From Lewinellaceae bacterium (lineage in GTDB: Bacteria > Bacteroidota > Bacteroidia > Chitinophagales > Saprospiraceae), in the NCBI GenBank assembly GCA_020636375.1, contig JACJXZ010000002.1, positions 124,001 through 188,000 on the forward strand: 64,000 nt of DNA, written 5' to 3'. The notes beneath the pieces are model-generated. The model was given only the letters and a program-made list of their open reading frames with translations. It was not told where the DNA came from and made no database searches. The stretch's first letter is position 1. Each line of letters begins with the position of its first letter. The translations under genes were made by a program, and so were the position numbers. This document shows positions 9,947-17,387 of this stretch, in pieces.

Positions 9947-11677
9947 TCAAGACAACAGTTCGAAGTCATGATCCAGGTTTAGCATTGCCTCCAAAGGGAA
10001 TTCCTGGTATTCCAGGCTTCGATAACGCAGCTGCTGCAGGGAAAAGAACTCCTCCATACTTCGGGTATCCGGTTCCGGTTGAGAGAAATGGTCAATAACC
10101 ATACTCAGAGCAAATGCCAGATAATAGCGCAGGTTGGAGGTCAATGTCTGATTGTCAAAACTATGTTTTGCCTCATGAACAATTTCATTCCGTACTCTGT
10201 AAATACGGGCAAGGTGCCACTCAAGATGCATACGATGGCGCTGAATGTATTCCTTAGTGCCATTTTTTTCATCTCGAACTAAACGGTTTAGTATTTTCCA
10301 GGCCCTGTAAGATATAAGGGGGTAATCATCAAAAACATCGTCTCTGATACTTTCCAGACATTCTCTGGCAAGCAGGCAATTCACATTACTTTCCTCGAAC
10401 CCTTTCAAAAGAGCCGTTGCCTTAATCTGACAAAGTGTGGCATGGAAATCGCGGAAATTTCGCTGTATATACGCTAATGCTTGTAATACGGGGAAAATTG
10501 TTTTGATCCGGGTGAAGGTACTGTCCCTGTCATTTGAAAACAAATACTCCAATCCAATCCAATAGTTGATCAGTTGGTGTTCAAGTTCAAGAGATTCGTT
10601 ACCGTAACGCAGGTAACGCAGAGCCGATTTGATTTTCTCTTTTGTTTCCGGCGCTATTCCGGAATTATCTAAAATAGCTGGTGTTTTCTGCTGTAATTGG
10701 TTCAAAACCCCTTCTCCAGAGGGAAACTTGCCGTCAGGAATATACTTTACTTTTTGCATCCCAGCCAACCATGGCCTATCAGCAGGAAAAACCAATGCCA
10801 CTCCATATAATTCTATTCTGTTCTGGTGATGAGCTAAACCAACGAGGTCAAGGACTTCTGCTAAGGACTGTTTAGCTAACTGCAAGGCTGCAAAATGGTC
10901 TTGTGCGCGGAAAGTAGCGCCTGTGAAAAAATAGCCGCGCTTTTCTGATAAAAAATTATGGCTGATTTGCTTTGCCGAATCTGAAAGATACACGAGACTG
11001 GTTTTAACTTCCCAAGTTGGGAATACAGGCCAATCTTCAGAAGTTAGCCTGGGAGCGTATATTTTGAACCATACATGGTAGTCAGTGCCAGGAGAGGATA
11101 GTAAGCCGGAAAACTGTTTAAATGCGTTTGGAAAATCCTCAGGATGATTTTTTACAAATATTCGGTAGCACATTGGGTATAAAAAGCCTTTATCATAACC
11201 CCGTCTAAGCAATTCCGTCGCCAATATACCTGTAAGCCCATATATGTTATCCAGTTGTGGAAAAGGATCATCTTTTAAAGGAGTGTCAATTGCTTCACAT
11301 AGTAATGCTATGACCCTTTTCGAATAATCAGGATTCTCTTTTAATATGGTTGTTATAGCATTTCGTACATCAGTATACAAGTTTGTAAAAGTCTCTTTAT
11401 TTACTTTTCTAAGGATCTCATCCTCAAAGAACTTTTTCTGAATAGTCTGAAAAACTACTGTATCATCCTTTTTCAACAAGGATAACGCCTCAGCAATACA
11501 TAATTCCAATGTCTCATAGTTCTTTACACTTCCTTCGACCAATCCCTTGTAAACCTCGAGCACCTCTTTAACAGACAATAACGGATTAAGTACCCGTACA
11601 CGATAAGAGTCTATGGTCTCCCGGTGTAAAAGCTCCAGCAAACGTTCAACAAAAAATTTTTGGCTGACGGTATCCAT
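9947..11677 (-). CDS. Apea-like HEPN domain protein
   Basis: 576 residues, open. The C-terminal third looks like an Apea/HEPN helical domain: ELEHQLINYWIGLEYLF (about residues 364-380), and further on IYRVRNEIVHEAKH with the RNxxxH motif RNEIVH at residues 496-501. HEPN domains with this motif are typically metal-independent RNases of toxin-antitoxin and phage-defence systems. The N-terminal 300 residues match no domain I can name. The gene lies between hsdS and fic within the hsd operon and remains intact while hsdS next to it is frameshifted. Its start is 38 bases from the divergent promoter of a candidate small RNA (11715-11745). An RNase role in defence is inferred. Confidence 0.75.
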   Translation of the reverse strand: MDTVSQKFFVERLLELLHRETIDSYRVRVLNPLLSVKEVLEVYKGLVEGSVKNYETLELCIAEALSLLKKDDTVVFQTIQKKFFEDEILRKVNKETFTNLYTDVRNAITTILKENPDYSKRVIALLCEAIDTPLKDDPFPQLDNIYGLTGILATELLRRGYDKGFLYPMCYRIFVKNHPEDFPNAFKQFSGLLSSPGTDYHVWFKIYAPRLTSEDWPVFPTWEVKTSLVYLSDSAKQISHNFLSEKRGYFFTGATFRAQDHFAALQLAKQSLAEVLDLVGLAHHQNRIELYGVALVFPADRPWLAGMQKVKYIPDGKFPSGEGVLNQLQQKTPAILDNSGIAPETKEKIKSALRYLRYGNESLELEHQLINYWIGLEYLFSNDRDSTFTRIKTIFPVLQALAYIQRNFRDFHATLCQIKATALLKGFEESNVNCLLARECLESIRDDVFDDYPLISYRAWKILNRLVRDEKNGTKEYIQRHRMHLEWHLARIYRVRNEIVHEAKHSFDNQTLTSNLRYYLAFALSMVIDHFSQPEPDTRSMEEFFSLQQLRYRSLEYQEFPLEAMLNLDHDFELLS

Positions 11678-11714
11678 TTAAGTGGTCAAAAATTTGTTAA
11701 ATTGGGAAATATGC

Positions 11715-11745
11715 TTGCCTTCCCACAAATATTCGAATAACTTTG
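11715..11745 (+). promoter_or_regulatory. Bacteroidota-type promoter facing away from the HEPN gene
   Basis: TTG (11715-11717), exactly 20 bases, then TAACTTTG (11738-11745). It points right, divergent from the HEPN gene, and is followed by a structured stretch with its own terminator rather than a coding region. Confidence 0.65.
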
Positions 11746-11751
11746 CACCAT

Positions 11752-11878
11752 AGAATTCAAGAAAAACTCAAGATAAAAAGGCAGGCAGACTTAATGCGTT
11801 TTGACCCGAAAGGGCGCCATTAAGACCCTCCTGCCTAACTTCTACAAGGCTTCCCAAGCGGGGAGCCTTTCTTCTTTT
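11752..11878 (+). ncRNA. Candidate structured small RNA beside the HEPN gene
   Basis: Downstream of the promoter lies an irregular stem-loop: GGCAGG (11780-11785) pairs with CCTGCC (11830-11835), CTTAATG (11790-11796) pairs with CATTAAG (11818-11824), and the tip is CCC-GAAA-GGG (11805-11814), a GNRA tetraloop. A second hairpin (11846-11855 with 11860-11869) followed by a T-rich tail looks like an intrinsic terminator. The transcript would be about 125 nt. It starts divergently from the HEPN gene and ends convergently with fic. Length, boundaries and any link to the HEPN protein are inferred. Confidence 0.55.
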
Positions 11879-11880
11879 CT
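11846..11880 (+). terminator. Intrinsic terminator of the candidate small RNA
   Basis: The stem AAGGCTTCCC/GGGGAGCCTT (11846-11855 and 11860-11869) has a 4-base loop and is followed by TTCTTCTTTTCT. The T-rich side is on the plus strand only, so it ends plus-strand transcription and does not serve fic. Confidence 0.6.
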
Positions 11881-11883
11881 CCA

Positions 11884-13251
11884 TCATCCTTCTTCTTTTG
11901 CCTTTTTCACCTGGTTCTCCACTATTTCCACCAGTTTATCGCCCACCTGGCGCACCAGGTTCCTGCGCTCCTCTTCCGAAATGGTTTGCGAATACAGCTT
12001 TTCCATATCCGGTATTTCCGGAAAAGCGACGGAGACGCTGTACTTAAACCGGTGCTCCAGGTTGATGCGCACGGAAAAGGCCAGTTCAAAGAGCTGCGTC
12101 CCACTGTTTTTCAACCCCTCCCAATGGAAGCGGTAGCCCAGTTCCTGAAAAACGGGCAGGTTTTCCTGTTCGTTTGCCCGCCGGATGAAGGCCTCAAAGG
12201 TTTCCTTTTCTTCCTTGCCGGTGATGGCTTCCAGCGTGGCATATTTAGGGCCATGCTTGTGATTGGCATAAAACCCATCAAACCGCCTCATCTTCTGTTC
12301 CAGCAGCTCGAACAAGGGCAGGAAGCTGTCCTGAAAGCGCTGCCAGAGGAGTTCGTTGGTTTTTTCGACGGTGGGGGCATCTTCCTCTTCCAGCGACTGC
12401 TGCAATAATTCGATGCGCTTTTCCCAGTCGTCCTCTTCGGTAATGTCTTCACCCCGGGCGCCGCGCAGCATGATCTGCAGGGATTGTATGAGGTTTTGCG
12501 CGATAAACCGGCTGAAGGCTTCCAGTTGCCCGGCGTCAGCCTGTTCCAGGGCGAGCAGGTAATCCTCCTTGTCTTCTTTCCGGATGATGACGGGGGGATA
12601 GCCGTGGCGAAGCAGGATGAAGTTCAGCAACAGGCGCGCCACCCTGCCATTACCGTCATCAAAGGGATGGATGCGGATGAAGCGGTAGTGCATTTCAACG
12701 GCCTGTAAGATGGGATGCAGGTCCTTTTTTTCTTGCCGTTCGCGATACCAGCTAATAAGTTCTTCCATCCTGGCCGGCGTCTCCTCCGGCGAAGCAAAGT
12801 AGAATATTTCCCCTGTGCTTTTCAGGACGTGGTTGGGTTTATTTTTATACTGCCCCACTTCCACCCAGGCTGTCGCTTCCTGGCCATCCGGTGTTATCAC
12901 CTTTTTGAGATACCGCTCTTTGAGGATCATTTGGTGCAGTTCCCGGATGAACTGCTCGGTCAGCGGATAGTCGCCTTTCACCACATCCAGGAGCCATTTC
13001 AGCGCTTCGTTGTGCCCCACCACCTCAAAATGATGGCGCAGGGGTTTACCATTAGCCGTCAGGCCATGCAGGATCAGCAGCTTGGTCTCTCCGTACGTCA
13101 GCGAGTTGCCCTCAATGCTGTTGGAGTGGTAGTTCCACCACAGGCGGAACTGCTGCCAGATCCTGGATTCCTGGGTTTCGTCCAGGGGACGCAGTTGGTC
13201 GAGTTCCGCCTTCAGGGCGTCGGCTTGTTGGATGAGTTCGGGTATGGGCAT
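11884..13251 (-). CDS. Fic family protein (probable AMP-transferase)
   Basis: 455 residues. The Fic core motif HPFDDGNGRVAR is complete at residues 195-206 (catalytic His195, nucleotide-binding GNGR). Residues 43-48 (SNSIEG) form the S/T-x-x-x-E-G/N inhibitory helix of class II Fic enzymes, in which a glutamate blocks the ATP gamma-phosphate site, so the enzyme should be self-restrained. A Fic_N-like segment precedes the core, and the C-terminal 200 residues are helical and of unknown role. Family members transfer AMP from ATP to target hydroxyl groups. It sits between the KilA-N and HEPN genes in the hsd operon, a position where Fic genes are known to occur as passengers, and it is fully open. 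Confidence 0.92.
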   Translation of the reverse strand: MPIPELIQQADALKAELDQLRPLDETQESRIWQQFRLWWNYHSNSIEGNSLTYGETKLLILHGLTANGKPLRHHFEVVGHNEALKWLLDVVKGDYPLTEQFIRELHQMILKERYLKKVITPDGQEATAWVEVGQYKNKPNHVLKSTGEIFYFASPEETPARMEELISWYRERQEKKDLHPILQAVEMHYRFIRIHPFDDGNGRVARLLLNFILLRHGYPPVIIRKEDKEDYLLALEQADAGQLEAFSRFIAQNLIQSLQIMLRGARGEDITEEDDWEKRIELLQQSLEEEDAPTVEKTNELLWQRFQDSFLPLFELLEQKMRRFDGFYANHKHGPKYATLEAITGKEEKETFEAFIRRANEQENLPVFQELGYRFHWEGLKNSGTQLFELAFSVRINLEHRFKYSVSVAFPEIPDMEKLYSQTISEEERRNLVRQVGDKLVEIVENQVKKAKEEG

Positions 13252-13367
13252 AGGCTAATTTACGATTTGAAGGCTAACTGTAATGAATTTCTTGATGGTT
13301 GCAGGAGCTTCCCCCAACTGTTGCAAAAATTGCAACGGTTCGAAGCAGTGTTTATTTGCCCTGCCCA

Positions 13368-14204
13368 TTATCTATTATCTTTTTCGCCAAGCTTTCGGAT
13401 ATTGGGGCTTACAGTAAGGGATTTCAGTTGTTGAATAGCGATCTGGTTCAATTTTTTTAGCCTTTCCGTCTGGGGAAGGTTCATCCGGATGAATTCGGCG
13501 TTCATACTTTCGAGGTTGGCCAATACAAGTAATTGCTCTACGGTGCTATAATCCCGAATATTGCCTTCTTTACCAGGGTTTTCCTCTCGCCATTGTCTTG
13601 CCGTTTTACCGAAAAGAGCAACATTGAGCACATCCGCTTCGCTGGCATAAATAAAGCTTATTTGTTCTTTGGTTAGGTTTTCCGGGATAATATTTTCTTT
13701 TATGGCGTCCGTATGAATGCGGTAATTGAGTTTAGAAAGGGTGCGGTTGAGGTTCCATTCCAATGAAAGCCTCCTGTTTTCGTCCTCTTTAAGGCGCTGG
13801 AACTCTTTGATCAAATATATTTTAAACTCAGGGCTTATCCACATGCCAAACTCAAAGGCAATATCTTTATGAGCGTATGTGCCGCCATATCTACCTGCCG
13901 TAGCTCTTAGGCCAATAGCATTTGTTTTTTCCACCCATTCTTTCACACTTAACTTATAGCTATTCAGGCCTGCGGAACTTTTAATTATGGCAAATTCGCC
14001 ATAATTAAAATTAGAGTTATAAACGCTTTCCCAAATACCCAAAAACTCGACTGTATTTCTATTTCTTAACCAGTCTGAAATAAAGAAATCTCCGTCTTTT
14101 GCCTTCAACATATCCGTTAGCGAGATATAATCATCTTCTTCCTGGCTAAGGATAGTGATAGCCGTACCCTGTACATTGATAGTTGATTTTTTTGATTTTG
14201 CCAT
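13368..14204 (-). CDS. KilA-N domain-containing protein
   Basis: 278 residues, open. The KilA-N DNA-binding module occupies about residues 20-135, with the signature stretches YISLTDMLKA, WLRNRNTVEFLGIWES and GRYGGTYAHKDIAFEFGMW. A C-terminal region with LFGKTARQWREENPG and LVLANLESMNAEFI (about residues 195-250) is typical of the long KilA-N proteins that ride in hsd operons. The start lies 8 bases after the hsdM stop, so the two were co-transcribed. Its role in restriction operons is unknown; DNA binding is the only property that can be inferred. Its visibly lower GC content than hsdM suggests separate acquisition. Confidence 0.88.
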   Translation of the reverse strand: MAKSKKSTINVQGTAITILSQEEDDYISLTDMLKAKDGDFFISDWLRNRNTVEFLGIWESVYNSNFNYGEFAIIKSSAGLNSYKLSVKEWVEKTNAIGLRATAGRYGGTYAHKDIAFEFGMWISPEFKIYLIKEFQRLKEDENRRLSLEWNLNRTLSKLNYRIHTDAIKENIIPENLTKEQISFIYASEADVLNVALFGKTARQWREENPGKEGNIRDYSTVEQLLVLANLESMNAEFIRMNLPQTERLKKLNQIAIQQLKSLTVSPNIRKLGEKDNR

Positions 14205-14211
14205 AGTTACA

Positions 14212-15781
14212 TCATTTTACCCCCAATTCCTTCAAATACCTATCCATCTCCTCCTGCACCGCCCCCAACTCCGCCTCTATCGCCTCGATCCGCTCCTGCA
14301 CCGCCTGCAGGTCTACCTCCGGCTCCTCCTCGAAGGTATCCACGTAGCGGGGAATATTCAGGTTGAAGTCGTTCTCCTTCACCTCTTCGAAGGTGGCCAC
14401 GTAAGAGAATTTATCCTCCACCACGCCGGGTGAAAGTTGGCCTGCATTGAACCGGCGGTAGGTGGCAACAATCGCTTCGATGTCTTTTTCCCGGAGCTTG
14501 TTCTGGTTCTTTCCCGGCTCGTAGCGTTCGCTGGCGTCGATGAAAAGGACGTTGCGGTTATCTCCCTTGCCTTTGTTGAAAACCAGGATGGTGCCGGGAT
14601 GCCCGTACCGAAAGAAGAGGTTGGTTGGCAGGTGATCACGGCTTCCAGCAGGTTTTCCTCGATGGTTTTCTGGCGGATCCTGCCCTCCGAGCTACCCCGG
14701 AAGAGGACGCCGTGGGGCACCACCACGCCAACTTTGCCCTTACCTTCGTAAGCGGTTTCGATCATGTGGGTGATGAAGGGTACCAGTCGCCTTTGCTTTT
14801 GGGAGGCACGCCCCGCCAGAAGTATTGTAAGGATCAGATTCCGGGTCGAAATCTGTGCCCTTGGCTTCCTTGTCGTCATGTACTTTGCCCCATTTGTCCA
14901 GGCTGAAAGGTGGATTTGCGACCACCGTATCGAACTTCATCAGGGCGTCCCCTTCTTTCAGCTTGGGGTTGCGGATGGTATCTCCCCAACGGATCGTGGC
15001 GTTGTCCATGCCGTGCAGGAACATATTCATCACCGCCAGAAATTACAGGTGCTGCCGTTGGTATCCTGCCCGTAGAGCGAGAAATTGTCCGACCCTACTT
15101 CTACTGGTACCTTTGACCAGCAGGGAACCAGAGCCGCAGGTAGGGTCGCAGATTCGGGCGCCGGGCTGCGAGCGGGTCAGTTTAGCGATCAGGGCGGACA
15201 CTTCGCCGGGGGTGTAGAACTCTCCGGCTTTTTTTTCCGGCGTCAGAAGCAAACAGGCTGATGAGGAATTCGTAAGCGTCTCCGATCACGTCCTGGCCCG
15301 CCAGGCGGGAAGGGCGCAGGTCCAGTTTCTCGTCGCTGAAATCGATGAGCAGGTTTTTCAGGCGGGTGTTCTTGTCCTTCGTGTCGCCCAGGTTGCTGGA
15401 GTTGAAGTCGATATTGCGGAAAACGCCGGAGCCGTCCTCTCCGGAGAGCTTGCCCGGGTTGGCTTCCTCCAGGCCCTCCAGCGCCTGGTTGATCCGTTCC
15501 CCGATGTTGGCCTCGTTCCGGCTTTGGTACAGCTCATCGAAGCGGGAATTCAACGGGACGATAAAGCGTTCCCGCTGCATGGCCCACTCAGCGCGTTCTT
15601 TATCTCCCTTATACTTTTCAAGGTACGCCTCCATCTTGTCCCTCCACACATCGCTGACGTATTTGATGAACAGCATGGTCAGCACATAATCCTTGTACTG
15701 TGCCGGGTCGATGACGCCGCGGAAGGTATCGCAGGCGCGCCAGACGACTTTGAAAACGTCCTCTTTGTTGGTCTTATGCAT
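14212..15781 (-). pseudogene. hsdM: Type I DNA methyltransferase M subunit, multiply frameshifted
   Basis: The N-terminal 180 residues are open (15781 to about 15230: HsdM_N helical domain with YVLTMLFIKYVSDVW). The SAM-binding motif ICDPTCGSGSLL (about 15130), the region VMNMFLHGMDNATIRWGDT, the catalytic motif TVVANPPFSLDKWG (about 14900), then VGVVVPHGVLFRGSSEG, and the C-terminal coiled coil (14424-14212) all follow, but in different frames, at least five shifts in all. HsdM would use SAM to make N6-methyladenine and supply the core of the restriction complex. The start overlaps the half-hsdS stop by 8 bases. With both M and R broken, the locus should neither modify nor restrict unless the shifts are sequencing artefacts. 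Confidence 0.9.
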
Positions 15782-16367
15782 TTGTGTTCGATTTTGTCAG
15801 GCCAAATAAAAAGCTCTGGTACAGCGCTTCTTTCAATTCCACCAACTCGAAGGTAAGCGCCCGCTCCTTTTCCCAAAGCCGCTGCACTTCCAGGATTTGT
15901 TTTTGCCGGTAGATGGAGGGTATTCGAACTTCGACTTTTGCCAGCGCTTTTTTGGAAAGGGAAGGGATCTGGGTCCCTCTGGCAAGGCTGGAAAGGATGG
16001 CTTGCATAGCGGAAGTATTGAGGTACCATTGAATATATTCCGGATACACCCCTTCATCCTGTACGCTGATAACCAAAAAAGTTGATGAAGCCAGTGCCGG
16101 GCCCACCTCTGCTGGATACAGGCAAGCTTTATTGCTAAACCCTTTCGAAACGAGCAAAATATCTCCATCCTGAAGGAGGTGCTTTCTCAACCGTTCATCC
16201 ATCGAAATTTCGGGAGTAATAATTCCTTCAGGATGGAACCTTCCATCCTGATCAAAGTGTTTGGCCTGCAGATAATAAACCGTTCCGGAAGGGCTCCCTT
16301 TCTTAAAAACTCCAGTGGAGATAACCGCTATGTCTTCCAGTTTTTTGGTCATTTGTGATGGGTTCAC
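15774..16367 (-). CDS. hsdS: Half-size type I restriction specificity protein
   Basis: 197 residues, open. It is one target-recognition domain (LEDIAVISTGVFKKGSPSG, YLQAKHFDQDGRF, then LLQDGDILLVSKGFSNKAC) followed by the start of one conserved helix (YRQKQILEVQRLWEKERAL). Normal HsdS has two such halves in about 400-450 residues. Half-size S proteins can dimerise to form a symmetrical specificity subunit, or may be spare recognition domains for swapping. It is the first gene of the operon and overlaps hsdM by 8 bases (ATG at 15781 inside its end). The alternative start at Met6 (16352) would shorten it slightly. Confidence 0.8.
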   Translation of the reverse strand: MNPSQMTKKLEDIAVISTGVFKKGSPSGTVYYLQAKHFDQDGRFHPEGIITPEISMDERLRKHLLQDGDILLVSKGFSNKACLYPAEVGPALASSTFLVISVQDEGVYPEYIQWYLNTSAMQAILSSLARGTQIPSLSKKALAKVEVRIPSIYRQKQILEVQRLWEKERALTFELVELKEALYQSFLFGLTKSNTNA

Positions 16368-16537
16368 AGAATTTATCTGTAATTTTTTATTCAGTAATCA
16401 GAGTACGAAAATAAGGCAGGGGCCAAAACAATGCAAGCCTGCAGAGCGGTTTTTTTAATTTTTTCTTCAGTAAAGCGATTACTAAATCAACAATTTTTAC
16501 ACAACATGCTGATTGCCAAATTATTGAACCCGAAGCC

Positions 16538-16651
16538 GGCTACCCGTCTAAGGTTGGACACTATTGATAGCCAAAGGGCTGCGGAAAGCCTAAAGCCATT
16601 CCGACTTCCGCGTTCCGACTTCCGACTTTGTCCAGCGCTAGGCTGGTAGCC
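16538..16651. repeat. Family-A inverted-repeat element, copy 1
   Basis: About 114 bp, beginning GGCTACCCGTCTAAGG and TTGGACA and ending in an imperfect reverse complement (TGTCC then GGTAGCC). Its interior (from CTATTGATAGCC through CATTCCGACTT) recurs inverted at about 52081-52200. Confidence 0.7.
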
Positions 16652-16728
16652 CCAAATCCTTTCAACTAACAGTAGTTTCTCATGTAAGGTGCGCACGCGG
16701 CGAGAGGATGCCACGAAAGCACTAAAAC

Positions 16729-16762
16729 ACCAAATCCGCACTAAATTTAGTGCGGATTTGGT
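16729..16762. repeat. Perfect 34-bp palindrome
   Basis: ACCAAATCCGCACTAAA followed immediately by its exact reverse complement, with no spacer. It lies inside a longer degenerate element whose outer parts (CCACGAAAGCACTAAAACACC and the TTTTTGTGGCG side) resemble the repeat at 45981-46060. Confidence 0.85.
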
Positions 16763-16879
16763 GCGCACTGTGTTTTTGTGGCGATACGTGCATGCTCTCA
16801 CTACACGAGAAATTGCTGTTCAACTAAGGCATACTACTGTACATGAGGTCCCCAAACGCCTATAGCCACAAAGCCCCAT

Positions 16880-16901
16880 AAAGCCGATAGCTATCGGCTT
16901 T
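16880..16901. repeat. Perfect 22-bp palindrome
   Basis: AAAGCCGATAG followed by its exact reverse complement. It lies between CACAAAGCCCC and a TTTTCGTGTCTTAGTGGC stretch that belongs to the same CGTG-rich repeat type found at 45981-46060. Confidence 0.8.
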
Positions 16902-17109
16902 GTGTTTTCGTGTCTTAGTGGCAAAAAAAGGCAACATGTACAGTAATAAGGTACAAGCAGCCAGGATATAGAACAGTTCCGGGAGGCGACACCTTCTCCT
17001 TCGCAGGAACATGGGAAGGCGCCCCCCCATTAACCTTTTTTAACCTTACTTCAACCCAACTTAACCTACCTCCCCCTCCCCGCCCCCTAACTTTGTAGTG
17101 ATCAAAAAA

Positions 17110-17201
17110 TAAGTTCATCTCCAGAGATCATGAAATGTGGCTCATCCTTCGCCTTTATTAAGGCTCGCGGATTTCCCCACATTTCATGATCGATGAACTT
17201 A
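17110..17201. repeat. Hairpin element with asymmetric bulge
   Basis: The left arm TAAGTTCATC (17110-17119), six extra bases, then GATCATGAAATGTGG (17126-17140) pairs with 17177-17201, where the extra bases are absent. This is the same layout as the MITE at 5421-5542 (TTCA block, a bulge on one arm only, then a GATC block). Confidence 0.7.
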
Positions 17202-17205
17202 GGGC

Positions 17206-17354
17206 CCGGCGAAGAATAACTTCCCCATTTGATGCTGATCTTTTGTCGCTGTACTGCGTTGCTCATCACTTACGTAGCTAGGCTATGCGCGTTCTTCGCG
17301 CCTTGTCCAACGACAAAATCTCTAGCCTGAAATGGGGAACTTATTTTTCTCCGG
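17206..17354. repeat. Second nested hairpin element
   Basis: The arms CCGGCGAAGAATAACTTC, CCCATTT and TTTTGTCG at the left mirror TTTTGTCG, CCCATTT and GAACTTATTTTTCTCCGG at the right end. It shares the AATAA(C/G)TTC block with the hairpins at 5421 and 17110. Confidence 0.65.
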
Positions 17355-17387
17355 CCCCTTATTTTTTGAGGATAAAACCACCCGACA

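Larger units (their letters stand above)
16368..17387. other. Gene-free, repeat-rich spacer
   Basis: This 1-kb stretch holds no convincing gene. It is packed with short inverted repeats, listed separately: a family-A element, two perfect palindromes, and two nested hairpin elements. A TAACTTTG at 17088-17095 lacks a matching upstream TTG. The promoter of the outer-membrane protein gene at 17388 must lie in or beyond these hairpins. Confidence 0.7.
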
